64,000 bases of DNA. Origin: Euryarchaeota archaeon UBA557. GTDB lineage: Archaea; Thermoplasmatota; Poseidoniia; Poseidoniales; Thalassarchaeaceae. Shown in pieces: positions 26,267 to 35,854 of this stretch. The DNA lies in assembly GCA_002503285.1 (NCBI GenBank), contig DARI01000002.1, forward strand, positions 124,001 through 188,000. The letters run 5' to 3'. The notes under the pieces were generated by a model. It had not been told where the DNA came from. It did no database searches and saw only the letters and a program-made list of their open reading frames with translations. Each line of letters begins with the position of its first letter. Positions within the stretch are counted from its first letter, which is position 1. The position numbers and the translations under genes are program-made.

Positions 26267-27217
26267 TTATTCAATAATAGAAGAGTTTTCTATCCCTTTT
26301 ATCAAAGTTAAAAGCATTAAATTTAATGGAGTCGGTATTCCTAGAGATTCTCCTCGAGTTATTATTTCACCACATAATGAATCTATTTCAGTTAATCTAT
26401 TCGCCATTATATCCTGTAGCATAGAACATCTATTATTAGCAGTTGATAAAACTACATCCATTAACAGATTTTCAATATCAATACCGGACATATCAATACC
26501 TGATGCAAACGCAATGTGAGATGCTTCACCCATACATGAAATAGCCTGCTCCCACATATTTGGAGTTGATTTTATAGCTCCATTTTTTAAACCTGTTATT
26601 GCACATATAGGGTTTATTCCTATATTAATTAATAATTTAATCCAGAGTTCTTTTCTGATATCATTACTCCAAACAGGAGATAGATTCGATTCATTTAGTA
26701 ACTTTATAAAATTTAAAACTAAATCTGATGGCTTAGAGTCATCCAATTTGCCTATTTTGATAATACCTCTTCCTTCCCAATAAAATACATTTTTATTATG
26801 CCAAACGCCATGAGTCACAGTGGAGAGAAGAACTTTTTTTTGACTGAATTTGTCAGATAAGTAATCTAAATGACTGATCCCATTTTGTATGCCCATAACG
26901 AATCCATTATCTGAAAGTAATTTCGATGCTAGTTCGGACAAGACTGGAATGGAGTTTGACTTACCGCATATCAGCACAATATCGCAAGAGTGCATTAATT
27001 CCTTAGGAATTGATGTATTTTCAGTATCTATTAATTCAAAATAATTAGAAGGTATATTTTCGATGGCGCCTTCTGGGGAATGTATGGCAATTCCTTCCTC
27101 CAAAATTTGTTTTAATTTGATTCCACGGGTCCCTACTACCAAATCAGCATAGGAATCAACCAATGCAGAAAGAAATAATCCTCCAATTGAACCTAGTCCC
27201 AATATTGCAATTCTCAA
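26267..27217 (-). CDS. panE: Ketopantoate reductase (ApbA/PanE family)
   Basis: NADPH-dependent reduction of 2-dehydropantoate to pantoate. Rossmann motif ILGLGSIGGLF at the N-terminus; the catalytic Lys lies in KELWIKLLINIGINPICAIT and the substrate Asn/Ser block follows. TTG 27217 is chosen because it overlaps the TGA of the upstream gene as TTGA and is preceded by AAGGGTG; GTG 27241 would add eight residues. Convergent with mutM, 4 bases apart. With panB at 59010 it supplies pantoate for CoA. Confidence 0.9.
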   Translation of the reverse strand: MRIAILGLGSIGGLFLSALVDSYADLVVGTRGIKLKQILEEGIAIHSPEGAIENIPSNYFELIDTENTSIPKELMHSCDIVLICGKSNSIPVLSELASKLLSDNGFVMGIQNGISHLDYLSDKFSQKKVLLSTVTHGVWHNKNVFYWEGRGIIKIGKLDDSKPSDLVLNFIKLLNESNLSPVWSNDIRKELWIKLLINIGINPICAITGLKNGAIKSTPNMWEQAISCMGEASHIAFASGIDMSGIDIENLLMDVVLSTANNRCSMLQDIMANRLTEIDSLCGEIITRGESLGIPTPLNLMLLTLIKGIENSSIIE

Positions 27218-29634
27218 TTTGAACACCCTTGTAATGGACACCTGGCAGCAAGGTGAATAGTTATTCCACTAACATCAACCATTACCCAAACCGCTCTGTG
27301 AAGTGGGTCATTACTTTTTTCATTAATAGATATTTGGACGCTATCATTTGAATTAACTTGCGAAGGAATATCTAGATCCCATATTTCAGTATTAATTGAA
27401 TCTCCATGCCATTCAATTGATATTGACATATTTTTAGATTCCCTGTTGGAGATGGTAAAATTGGAATTAGTTATTTTTTCTCCAATGGAACTATTTTCAA
27501 TAATTATATCTAATCCTTCTGATAATGTATATTTTGATATAATTTCTGTATCATCACATAATATTAACCAACCTGAAGAAGGCATTATCAGAGTACCATT
27601 TATGACTTCACCCTGTTTAAATTGGATAGGCGAATATGCCTCAATTAACCAAGACCAATTGGAACCAACTTCATTTATTGATTCCATTGATTTACAAAAT
27701 GAAGGATTATTCGGACCATACATAATTGAATATTCGGAATCATTTGAATTGAACCACTCAGGAATTTGCCATTCAGAACCTGATATCATAATTTTAGGAT
27801 TAGTATTTTCAATAGGCATATCCCAATTTAATATTGAATTATTGTCCATTATGAATTCTATAGATGGCCCATATTTACGAAATTGTTGATCTACGCGATT
27901 TGAAGATATTATTGCACCTTCATATCCTCGGAGGCACATATCGTTGATTCCCTCATCAGGAATCGTGGAGTTGATAAATTTCCAATATGAATTATTAGTT
28001 GATAGATTTCCAATATCGCCTGTAAGAATATTTATTTTAGTACAGATAAGTGGAGTATCGGAATCTTCTACCAATTCCCAAAAGACTTGTGTTGGACCGG
28101 AGTAATTTGTATTTGATATCTGGATGAGATGTTCTTTTTCATTATCTATTACATCAATTACTATTTTTAAATAGATTTTTTCTTCCATAATTATTTCTGG
28201 CATTGTAAGAAAAATCTGAATATATTTTCCTGAATTTTGAGTAATATTATTAAATATACAAATTTCATCACCACTATAACAATCAGAAGTAATTTCCCAC
28301 AAATCTGAATTACTACCTTCTAAACTAAATTGTAAAAAACCAGATACCGGCATTATACCCTCAGGTTCAAGAGGTATATTGATAGTTATGTTTTCATAAT
28401 TTATAAAATATATATCTTCATCCCAATTTTCAGTAGAAAGTCCTGAATCATAACTTTCTAAATTTGAAAGTGGGGCGATACCTGGGAAACCTAAAATTAA
28501 AATTAATAGAAATGCTATAGTAGATTTTGATTTAAAACCTTGACTAAGGGTGTCATTATGATCTACTACAAACGGGTCCACTACATTTTCAGGACTAAAA
28601 CGTTGCCATGCGGCAAACGCAGATAAGAAAAGCCAAGGAAGATAATCAACAGAAGCGAAAATAATTATCATAAATATCAATGAACTGATGAATAGTGTTG
28701 TTTGTTGGCTGCCAGATTCCATCTTTGATTGGCCTAATAAAGAATAGACAATTCTATCGCCGGGAAATCCAGGAATAGGCAATAGTAATATCCACCCGAT
28801 CATAGATAACCCAATGCCGGATATTCCAATGGGATGTAGCCATTGAAGCCTTAAATCTACTATATCTCCAATGAAAATTGATGAAATAAATTGAGATAAA
28901 ATACTTGATGTGAAAACTATGGGAGATTTGGTAATTTCTGGAGGTTCATTCGAAGTCAACAGTAGACCAATCATAGTAAATATTAAACCCATAAAAATAA
29001 TTATAACAGGAACTATAGATTCTATTATAGCTAGCCTTTTTCTATTAGGAAATGGCAGAAAATCTATTCTTTTTTGAGATATCAGTCCTGCTAATCCAAA
29101 TGGCCACACAGGATACAATATTGGAAATATTATTGGTATCATAAGTCCTGTTTTTAAATTACTTTTACTAGCAATAAATGATCTTAATACGCTAGCAAAT
29201 AGAAGTGAAAAAATTACTGGAAATGTGAAATAAATTAGAGATTCTTGCATTGTATTCATACTTAGAATATTTTTATTAGGATCATATCTCCCCAACCATT
29301 CTGAACCAACAATAGTTAAAAATAGAGACATTAATGACCAAATAGATAATTGCTGCCATTTCTTGAGAATTTCACCAGTAGGAGGTAGGGGCCTAATAGT
29401 AAGAATTGGGATTGAGTGTTCACTTAGAGTCCCAATCATACCCAAGGATTTAAGATGATTATTGAGTAATAATAAAGCTTCACTAGAATTACAGTCATTT
29501 GCTCCTTTAACTTCCCATGACCCCATTTTAGATGACTCATTACCAAGAATAAAGTATCTTGAAGAAATTACTTCATATAATTCTTGATTACTCCAAGTTT
29601 CTGTATCCAATGATAATCTTTTAGAGTCGTCCAT
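27214..29634 (-). CDS. Site-2-protease-like multipass membrane protein with lost active site
   Basis: 806 residues: about 90 cytoplasmic residues, then 8-9 membrane helices up to residue 400, then a 400-residue Asn/Ser/Glu-rich outer domain. The segment LLPIPGFPGDRIVYSLLG aligns by eye with LLPxGQLDGGHxxYALLG of EGY-type site-2 proteases, but the HExxH zinc helix appears as SFIASK without the metal ligands. It is therefore probably a pseudoprotease or membrane receptor. The start is ATG 29634. The stop overlaps the start of ketopantoate reductase (TTGA), so the two are cotranscribed. Confidence 0.72.
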   Translation of the reverse strand: MDDSKRLSLDTETWSNQELYEVISSRYFILGNESSKMGSWEVKGANDCNSSEALLLLNNHLKSLGMIGTLSEHSIPILTIRPLPPTGEILKKWQQLSIWSLMSLFLTIVGSEWLGRYDPNKNILSMNTMQESLIYFTFPVIFSLLFASVLRSFIASKSNLKTGLMIPIIFPILYPVWPFGLAGLISQKRIDFLPFPNRKRLAIIESIVPVIIIFMGLIFTMIGLLLTSNEPPEITKSPIVFTSSILSQFISSIFIGDIVDLRLQWLHPIGISGIGLSMIGWILLLPIPGFPGDRIVYSLLGQSKMESGSQQTTLFISSLIFMIIIFASVDYLPWLFLSAFAAWQRFSPENVVDPFVVDHNDTLSQGFKSKSTIAFLLILILGFPGIAPLSNLESYDSGLSTENWDEDIYFINYENITINIPLEPEGIMPVSGFLQFSLEGSNSDLWEITSDCYSGDEICIFNNITQNSGKYIQIFLTMPEIIMEEKIYLKIVIDVIDNEKEHLIQISNTNYSGPTQVFWELVEDSDTPLICTKINILTGDIGNLSTNNSYWKFINSTIPDEGINDMCLRGYEGAIISSNRVDQQFRKYGPSIEFIMDNNSILNWDMPIENTNPKIMISGSEWQIPEWFNSNDSEYSIMYGPNNPSFCKSMESINEVGSNWSWLIEAYSPIQFKQGEVINGTLIMPSSGWLILCDDTEIISKYTLSEGLDIIIENSSIGEKITNSNFTISNRESKNMSISIEWHGDSINTEIWDLDIPSQVNSNDSVQISINEKSNDPLHRAVWVMVDVSGITIHLAARCPLQGCSN

Positions 29635-29697
29635 CTAAAATCACCTCTATAGTTCATCGGATAATGTTTGATGATAAGATACCTCGTACGATGAGTA

Positions 29698-30324
29698 TTA
29701 CTTATTCTTGAATCGCTTTAGCCTGAACGTCTCTTCTCTTTCCATTTCTTCTAATCTTAATTGGATAAAAGATTGTGCTTCCTTCATTTCAGGAATCACA
29801 ACGAATTCAAGGGCATTGACTCGTCTTTTGGTCGCCTCTATTTCTTCTAGGAGTCGTTTTAAGGTAGCTTCCATTTCTGCAGCCTTTACAATTTTAGAAA
29901 TTAATATTGAATACGCGTCTGCGGATTCATCAATATAAGGGGAGCCCCCAATTATTCCTGTCGGCCTTGTTTCAACGGTTGTCGTAAGATTTGTTCCATC
30001 TACCTTTGGAACTACTACTCCCATTATATTCCTTCTAGAAACCATAACTTCAGGTCCCGAGGTTGCTGCGATTGCGGCACTTTTTACTGCTAATCCACCT
30101 TCTATTGATGATGCTAAAGCAATTGATTTTAACGCATCTCGATAAGTTCCAACAAGTTCTTCCCTGGCTTTAATCATCTCAGCCAATAAAGTACGGAATT
30201 CAAAAAATAGTCCATCTCTTTTCATCTTTAGAAGATTGTACCCACTCGATGTTTGCTTAATCCTACGTTTTAGATTAATCAGTTCTGAGCGTGTAGGTTT
30301 GATGTCGAGTGCCAAATTTCTCAT
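29698..30324 (-). CDS. atpD: A-type ATP synthase subunit D
   Basis: Central-stalk rotor subunit, 208 residues, forming a long antiparallel coiled coil. PTRSELINLKRRIKQTSSGY opens the first helix, and LLEEIEATKRRVNALEFVVIP is the conserved C-terminal coil. Last gene of the atpHIKECFABD operon, 26 bases after atpB. Only AGGGG directly abuts the ATG, unlike the well-spaced SD of the other atp genes. Confidence 0.95.
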   Translation of the reverse strand: MRNLALDIKPTRSELINLKRRIKQTSSGYNLLKMKRDGLFFEFRTLLAEMIKAREELVGTYRDALKSIALASSIEGGLAVKSAAIAATSGPEVMVSRRNIMGVVVPKVDGTNLTTTVETRPTGIIGGSPYIDESADAYSILISKIVKAAEMEATLKRLLEEIEATKRRVNALEFVVIPEMKEAQSFIQLRLEEMEREETFRLKRFKNK

Positions 30325-30350
30325 CCCCTAACTATAATCACTAAATCTAT

Positions 30351-31736
30351 TTATTCTTTCTTATCTGTAGGATGATATTTATCAATCCACTTCTGATCCA
30401 ATCGTACAAGATACTTTGTATCAATATTTGAGAGTAATTTCCATGCTAAATCAAGAGTTCCTTCTTGAATCGGACGATCTTCATCTCGACTTTGCCTGAG
30501 GAATTTATCTTCAAAGATATCCGAAAACTTAAGCAACTGTAAGTCACGTTCATTTAGAGCATCTTCACCTACAATGGCAACTAGGCCTCGTAATTCCCTT
30601 CCCTGTGCATAAGCTGCGTAAAGTTGGTCAGATACTGATTTATGATCTTCCCTAGTTTTTCCATCCCCAATACCTGCATTCATGAGCCTAGATAGAGAAG
30701 GCAATACGTTAATAGGCGGATAAATTCCTTTCTGATGGAGTTCACGAGAAATAACAATCTGTCCTTCGGTGATATATCCTGAGAGATCAGGAATAGGATG
30801 AGTAATATCGTCACCAGGCATAGTTAATATAGGGAATTGAGTAATTGAGCCTTTCTTTCCTTTGACTAAACCTGCGCGTTCATACAACATTGCTAGATCA
30901 GTATACATGTATCCAGGATAACCTCGACGTCCAGGTACTTCTTCACGAGCAGCGCCTATTTGACGTAGTGATTCACAATAATTTGTCATATCAGTATAGA
31001 TAACTAATACGTGATAGTCCTTCTCAAAAGCAAGATATTCAGCAGCAGTAAGAGCTAGTCTTGGAGTAATCAACCTCTCAACAGCAGGGTCATCAGCAAG
31101 ATTAACGAAAAGACACGCATTCTCTAGAGCGCCAGTTCTTTCTAAATCATGAACAAAGAAGTTATATTCTTCTGCCGTGATTCCCATTGCACAGAATACT
31201 ACTACGAAGTCATCATCGCTGTCAACAAGTTTAGCTTGCCTTGCAATTTGTAATGCTATATCATTATGCGGAAGTCCTGAAGCACTAAAGATAGGTAGTT
31301 TCTGACCACGGACTAATGATGTACAAGCATCGATTGCAGATATTCCAGTTTGAATAAATGTGTCAGGACTCTGACGAGAGTAAGGATTGATAGCTGCACC
31401 TATGATATCTGCCATTTCGTCTGCTACAATAGCAGGACCGCCGTCCCTTGGACGTCCAGCGCCATCAAGAATTCTTCCAATCATATCTGTACTTACTGGT
31501 AACTTAAACACGTCACCAAGAAATTTAATTCCTGTTTGTTTATCGATTGACGCTGTACCTTCGAAGACTTGGACGATAACTTGATCGTCAGATGTATCGA
31601 GTACTTGGCCATTTTTTAAGGTTCCATCAGTGAGGCGTAATTCTACAATCTCTCCAAAAGCAACAGGTTCAGTTTTATTTAGGAACACAAGAGGCCCCTT
31701 TACGTCTGTAATTGTTCTATATTCTTTTCCAGTCAT
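30351..31736 (-). CDS. atpB: A-type ATP synthase subunit B
   Basis: Non-catalytic, nucleotide-site subunit of the A1 hexamer, 461 residues. Family marks: RDGGPAIVADEMADIIGAAI, QTGISAIDACTSLVRGQKLP (degenerate P-loop position, as usual for B), TDMTNYCESLRQIGAAREEV and the arginine-finger region PGRRGYPGYMYTDLA. GAGGTGGT precedes the ATG. Confidence 0.97.
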   Translation of the reverse strand: MTGKEYRTITDVKGPLVFLNKTEPVAFGEIVELRLTDGTLKNGQVLDTSDDQVIVQVFEGTASIDKQTGIKFLGDVFKLPVSTDMIGRILDGAGRPRDGGPAIVADEMADIIGAAINPYSRQSPDTFIQTGISAIDACTSLVRGQKLPIFSASGLPHNDIALQIARQAKLVDSDDDFVVVFCAMGITAEEYNFFVHDLERTGALENACLFVNLADDPAVERLITPRLALTAAEYLAFEKDYHVLVIYTDMTNYCESLRQIGAAREEVPGRRGYPGYMYTDLAMLYERAGLVKGKKGSITQFPILTMPGDDITHPIPDLSGYITEGQIVISRELHQKGIYPPINVLPSLSRLMNAGIGDGKTREDHKSVSDQLYAAYAQGRELRGLVAIVGEDALNERDLQLLKFSDIFEDKFLRQSRDEDRPIQEGTLDLAWKLLSNIDTKYLVRLDQKWIDKYHPTDKKE

Positions 31737-31748
31737 TTATACCACCTC

Positions 31749-33491
31749 TCAGTTATCCTCCATAGTCTCGGCAATTTGTTTGATCATTGTTTCTAGCATT
31801 TCATCAATTTTGACATCATAACCTGATTCGAATCTTCCTCTCATAAGATCAGTACGTGCAGGCACGTTGACTACATCTTCAAGAGCAGCGCCACCTGCTA
31901 GAGCTTTCTTAGATTCTTCTTGGAAAGAAAGTATAGCCTTGGCCATAGTATATTGGAGTTTTAAATCGGTATAAGTATCTACGTCATGGAATGCATTCTG
32001 TTGAAGGAAAAATTCTCTAATCATACGAGCAACTTCTAGAGTTAGTTGTTGATCAACTGGTAGGGCATCGGAACCGACTAACTGAACAATTTCTTGTAAT
32101 TCTGCTTCAACTTGAAGTAGGGCACTGATTTCAGTCCTAATTTCAGGGAAGTTACTGTTAATATTATCCCTATACCATTGATCAAGCGAAGGTGGATATA
32201 GTGAATAAGAATTTAGCCAATTAATTGCGGGAAAATGCCTTTGACGTGCAAGACCTGCATCTAACCCCCAGAATACTTTAACAATACGTAGAGTTCCTTG
32301 ACTGACTGGTTCTGAAATATCTCCACCAGGTGGTGAAACTGCACCTATTACAGATACTGAACCATCGCCCCCAGCAAGAGTCTCGACTCTTCCTGCTCTC
32401 TCATAGAATTCTGCAAGACGGCTGGAAAGATATGCAGGATAACCTTCCTCACCGGGCATCTCTTCTAAACGAGATGATATTTCTCTCATTGCTTCAGCCC
32501 AACGACTAGTTGAATCAGCCATTAAAGCAACGTCATAGCCCATATCTCTGAAATATTCAGCAATTGTAATTCCGGTATAAACTGAAGCTTCTCTGGCTGC
32601 TACAGGCATATTGGATGTGTTAGCAATCATGGTGGTCCTGTTCATCAACGCCTCACCTGTTTTAGGATCTATAAGATGAGGGAATTCATCAAGAACTTCT
32701 GTCATCTCATTACCACGTTCACCGCATCCAATGTAGACAACAATGTCTGCATCGGACCACTTAGCAAGTTGTTGTTGTGTAACTGTCTTACCTGAACCAA
32801 ATGGACCAGGGATTCCAGCTGTCCCTCCCTTAGCTAGAGGGAAAAGGAAATCAAGAATTCGCTGACCTGTTTGTAAAGGGACCTCTGGGGCGTGTTTCTT
32901 TGTAAACGGACGTGGCGTACGGACTGGCCATTTTTGCATCATCTGAATTTCATTCCCATCTTCTAAAGTACAAACAGTTTGAGTCACATTAAATTCTCCA
33001 GAACTAATACTCTTGATGACCCCGGAGGTGCCCGGAGGAATCATAACTCTATGTTCAATAGTCTTCGTTTCTTGGACTGTACCAATGACATATCCTGGTG
33101 TTACTGAATCGCCAGCCTTGGCAGTTGCATTGAAATTCCAATTCTTTTTTAGATCTAAACCGTCTGCATCAACTCCTCTTTTGATGAAAACACCCATGGT
33201 CTTTTCAAGTTCAGGTAGAGGTCTTTGAATACCATCATAAATCTTAGTTAAGAGACCAGGTCCTAGTTGAACAGACAGAGTTTGCCCTGTTCTAATAACT
33301 GGTTCACCAGGTCTGACACCTGAGGTTTCTTCATATACCTGAATAACTGATTGTTCGCCATGTAATTCGATAACTTCTCCCATTAAACCTTCATCACCTA
33401 CTCGTACAACTTCATACATTCTTGGGGAAATTCCTACTGCGGTTACAACTGGTCCAGAGATGCGATAAATCACTCCATTTTCTTTACTCAT
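31749..33491 (-). CDS. atpA: A-type ATP synthase catalytic subunit A
   Basis: Catalytic subunit of 580 residues. Walker A GPFGSGKT, the A-specific 'non-homologous region' (about 115-190), GCGERGNEMTEVLDEFP and MADSTSRWAEAMREIS are all present. No intein is inserted in the P-loop region, although some archaeal atpA genes carry one. GGAAGTG precedes the ATG. 12 bases separate it from atpB. Confidence 0.98.
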   Translation of the reverse strand: MSKENGVIYRISGPVVTAVGISPRMYEVVRVGDEGLMGEVIELHGEQSVIQVYEETSGVRPGEPVIRTGQTLSVQLGPGLLTKIYDGIQRPLPELEKTMGVFIKRGVDADGLDLKKNWNFNATAKAGDSVTPGYVIGTVQETKTIEHRVMIPPGTSGVIKSISSGEFNVTQTVCTLEDGNEIQMMQKWPVRTPRPFTKKHAPEVPLQTGQRILDFLFPLAKGGTAGIPGPFGSGKTVTQQQLAKWSDADIVVYIGCGERGNEMTEVLDEFPHLIDPKTGEALMNRTTMIANTSNMPVAAREASVYTGITIAEYFRDMGYDVALMADSTSRWAEAMREISSRLEEMPGEEGYPAYLSSRLAEFYERAGRVETLAGGDGSVSVIGAVSPPGGDISEPVSQGTLRIVKVFWGLDAGLARQRHFPAINWLNSYSLYPPSLDQWYRDNINSNFPEIRTEISALLQVEAELQEIVQLVGSDALPVDQQLTLEVARMIREFFLQQNAFHDVDTYTDLKLQYTMAKAILSFQEESKKALAGGAALEDVVNVPARTDLMRGRFESGYDVKIDEMLETMIKQIAETMEDN

Positions 33492-33525
33492 TTTTAATTC
33501 ACTTCCTTTATTTTTTTCCTAGGAT

Positions 33526-33825
33526 TTACTTCCACAAATCGACTCCTAGTGCCGACTTGATGGACTCTCTGAGGGTATTATCCTCTTCAGTCCCAATGCC
33601 CAATACTGTGGGCGTGATGCTCTCGGAGAGTTGCACTCGCAATCTTTCCGGTAATTGTAATAAATCAGAGTTATCAATTACAACAACTCCTACTTCTTTT
33701 TCATTCAATAATGACTTCATTGTTGAAGTCAATTCATTTAAATTAGCAGGGTTGTGTAATCTCAAAACACCTGCAAGCTGGAAACCAAGAGTGAAATCAA
33801 GGGATCCGACTATTGCTATTTCCAT
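33526..33825 (-). CDS. atpF: A-type ATP synthase subunit F
   Basis: Small 99-residue Rossmann-like regulator on the central stalk. EIAIVGSLDFTLGFQLAGV is the characteristic opening, followed by GVVVIDNSDLLQLPERLR. Position between atpC and atpA is canonical. Confidence 0.95.
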   Translation of the reverse strand: MEIAIVGSLDFTLGFQLAGVLRLHNPANLNELTSTMKSLLNEKEVGVVVIDNSDLLQLPERLRVQLSESITPTVLGIGTEEDNTLRESIKSALGVDLWK

Positions 33826-33835
33826 AATATCTACC

Positions 33836-34891
33836 TCAAAAATCCATATGTGCTTCTAATACCTCTGATGTGAGGCCAATCGTCTTGCCGCGCACTAGAA
33901 GGCGAAGATTCTGTATTTCGAGTACTTTACGCTCGATATAATAAATCACTGGAAAAACTGAAACGGGATTCAGATAAGAAAAACTTCTCAATAAATCATG
34001 CCTTTTATGAGACAGAAGCGTCGCAATTGGATCTAGAGAACCTAATGCATCTGATTTTTCAATTGCTTCATCGAAGCCTGTTTCATCGAATGCGTTACTA
34101 CGTCTTAAAGCTTCTAATATTTCTTTAGTTGAATTCGCCTGGGAGACTTGAGTCATAACTGATTGTGAGAGTCGTCCGCCATGAATCACCATCTGTAAAC
34201 GTTTTTCAGTGGAAATATTTTGACGTAACTCACGGAATTGATTAATGATATTTCTATGGTCAATCTCCGTTCTAATGTATTTAACTAAATGAGTGTTGGA
34301 ATCTCTACCCTTGGATACTTTTAGAGCATGGTTGTAATAATGTCGATCTAAGGCATCTTCCATCTCTCCAAGTGTTGCGTCAGAATCATCTAATTTTGCT
34401 AACTCTTTACCCCAAGGAGTTCCGGCCATTGAACTAGCGGCCTCATGTAGAGTTTCGGTAGTTCTAACAATATCTAACCAAACAGCATTCATAGGATTTT
34501 CAGAGGGTAATATTTGAGATTCTATTAACTCATCAGAACAGCCTCCATTAACTGCCCTTAGTACTGTTTTAGCTTTTTCATAAGCAAATCTATCTACATA
34601 AATCGCCACTATGGATTTTAAAGGCCCTTGACAGAAATTCATTACGTCTGAAAGATCATTGTCAAGGTTATGAAAAAGGGCAGCCTCAACAGCATCTGCA
34701 CCACTCATTCTAGTCGAATAAATGTCCATTTCATTCCTATAACCTAGCTCCCCTATGCTGGCTCCAATGGATTCGGGACCTGTCTGCAGGAGTTGACGCA
34801 TTCTTGTCGAATCTATTAAAGATGCTTTACGTGCTTTCGCTCGCGCAGAAGCATTGCATATATTCGAACGACGACTAGCTTGGCCCAACAT
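33836..34891 (-). CDS. atpC: A-type ATP synthase subunit C
   Basis: Funnel-shaped subunit linking the rotor ring to the central stalk, 351 residues and almost entirely helical. Recognised by operon place, length and motifs such as ARAKARKASLIDSTRMRQLL and YIERKVLEIQNLRLLVRGK at the C-terminus. ATG 34891 is preferred: AAAGGTGA lies 6 bases before it. A TTG at 34915 in frame would overlap atpE. Confidence 0.93.
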   Translation of the reverse strand: MLGQASRRSNICNASARAKARKASLIDSTRMRQLLQTGPESIGASIGELGYRNEMDIYSTRMSGADAVEAALFHNLDNDLSDVMNFCQGPLKSIVAIYVDRFAYEKAKTVLRAVNGGCSDELIESQILPSENPMNAVWLDIVRTTETLHEAASSMAGTPWGKELAKLDDSDATLGEMEDALDRHYYNHALKVSKGRDSNTHLVKYIRTEIDHRNIINQFRELRQNISTEKRLQMVIHGGRLSQSVMTQVSQANSTKEILEALRRSNAFDETGFDEAIEKSDALGSLDPIATLLSHKRHDLLRSFSYLNPVSVFPVIYYIERKVLEIQNLRLLVRGKTIGLTSEVLEAHMDF

Positions 34892-34904
34892 TTTTTTCAC
34901 CTTT

Positions 34905-35462
34905 CTAATTACCAAATAAAATATTATTTACTTCTCTAATATTCTCTTTCCATGCTTCATCCAAACGACTATCAAAACGATAGTCGAGGACGATGGAACC
35001 ATCCTTAGACTCAAGAATAAATCCACCGAGTCCTCCTATATCATCTCCGAGAACAAAATCACTTTTTTCAAGGATTTTTCGGTCATTTGAAACTGGCCTT
35101 AATATCATATTGCCGCCATTTTCAGATGCCGCAGATAAAAGGTCTGATAGAATCTTGGAGCGGCCTTCAAGATCAGGAGATCCTACTGAAGAGCGTATGG
35201 TTTCCCAAGTATCATCTAGTTCTTCACGCCTTGCGATTAAGAGATATTTTTGGTTTGCCTGTTTAGCCGATGCAACTAATTCTATTGACAACTGCGTACT
35301 TTCTCTATCTGCGCGCAATTGTACATCTTTAGAAAAGTTCATAGCTTCAGATTTAGCTTCATCTTCAATTTTCTTGGCTTGCTGCTTAGCATCGGCAATA
35401 ATCAATGCTGCCTCTGCTTTCGCTTGTGTTGCAATTTCTTTTGCTAATACATCTAATGTCAT
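34905..35462 (-). CDS. atpE: A-type ATP synthase subunit E
   Basis: Peripheral-stalk subunit, 185 residues. The N-terminal half is an Ala/Lys/Glu-rich coiled coil (residues 1-80) that pairs with AtpH, and the C-terminal half is the globular head (GGLGGFILESKDGSIVLD) that binds the A/B hexamer. A strong GGGAGGTG precedes the ATG. Confidence 0.94.
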   Translation of the reverse strand: MTLDVLAKEIATQAKAEAALIIADAKQQAKKIEDEAKSEAMNFSKDVQLRADRESTQLSIELVASAKQANQKYLLIARREELDDTWETIRSSVGSPDLEGRSKILSDLLSAASENGGNMILRPVSNDRKILEKSDFVLGDDIGGLGGFILESKDGSIVLDYRFDSRLDEAWKENIREVNNILFGN

Positions 35463-35504
35463 TCATACACCTCCCTATTTCTCCAATTAGTCCTATATTC
35501 TCAC

Positions 35505-35810
35505 TTAAAGCAAAAATATTGAAAGGAATCCGAAAAGAACAATGGTTTCTGGTAAAGCTGTAAAAATAAGTCCGTTAACGAACTTACTACTATCTTCGGC
35601 GATCATTCCAACTGCTGCCGCTCCAATTTGACCTTGACTCATACCTGTGCCAATTCCAGTCAATCCTAGAGCGATTCCTGCTGCAATATTTTTGTACGCT
35701 GCAACCGTAGATTCGTTATCTGCTTCTGCTTGTACGCTACCGACAATCATCACTAATGATGAAAGTGTCATTAGCATACCCATTCCTCTTATTTTATTTC
35801 TTTTATTCAT
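35505..35810 (-). CDS. atpK: A-type ATP synthase proteolipid subunit K (c)
   Basis: 101 residues: an N-terminal hydrophobic segment resembling a cleavable signal (to about VQAEA), then one helical hairpin. The ion-carrying Glu lies in ALPETIVLFGF of the second helix. The first helix has GLTGIGTGMSQGQIGAAAVG. A single hairpin per subunit implies a c-ring of classical type rather than the double or triple versions in some methanogens. Proton versus sodium use cannot be decided here. Confidence 0.95.
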   Translation of the reverse strand: MNKRNKIRGMGMLMTLSSLVMIVGSVQAEADNESTVAAYKNIAAGIALGLTGIGTGMSQGQIGAAAVGMIAEDSSKFVNGLIFTALPETIVLFGFLSIFLL

Positions 35811-35854
35811 TTTATTTCCTCCTTTTTTCTAAGCTTAATGCTTGGAATGTGATA

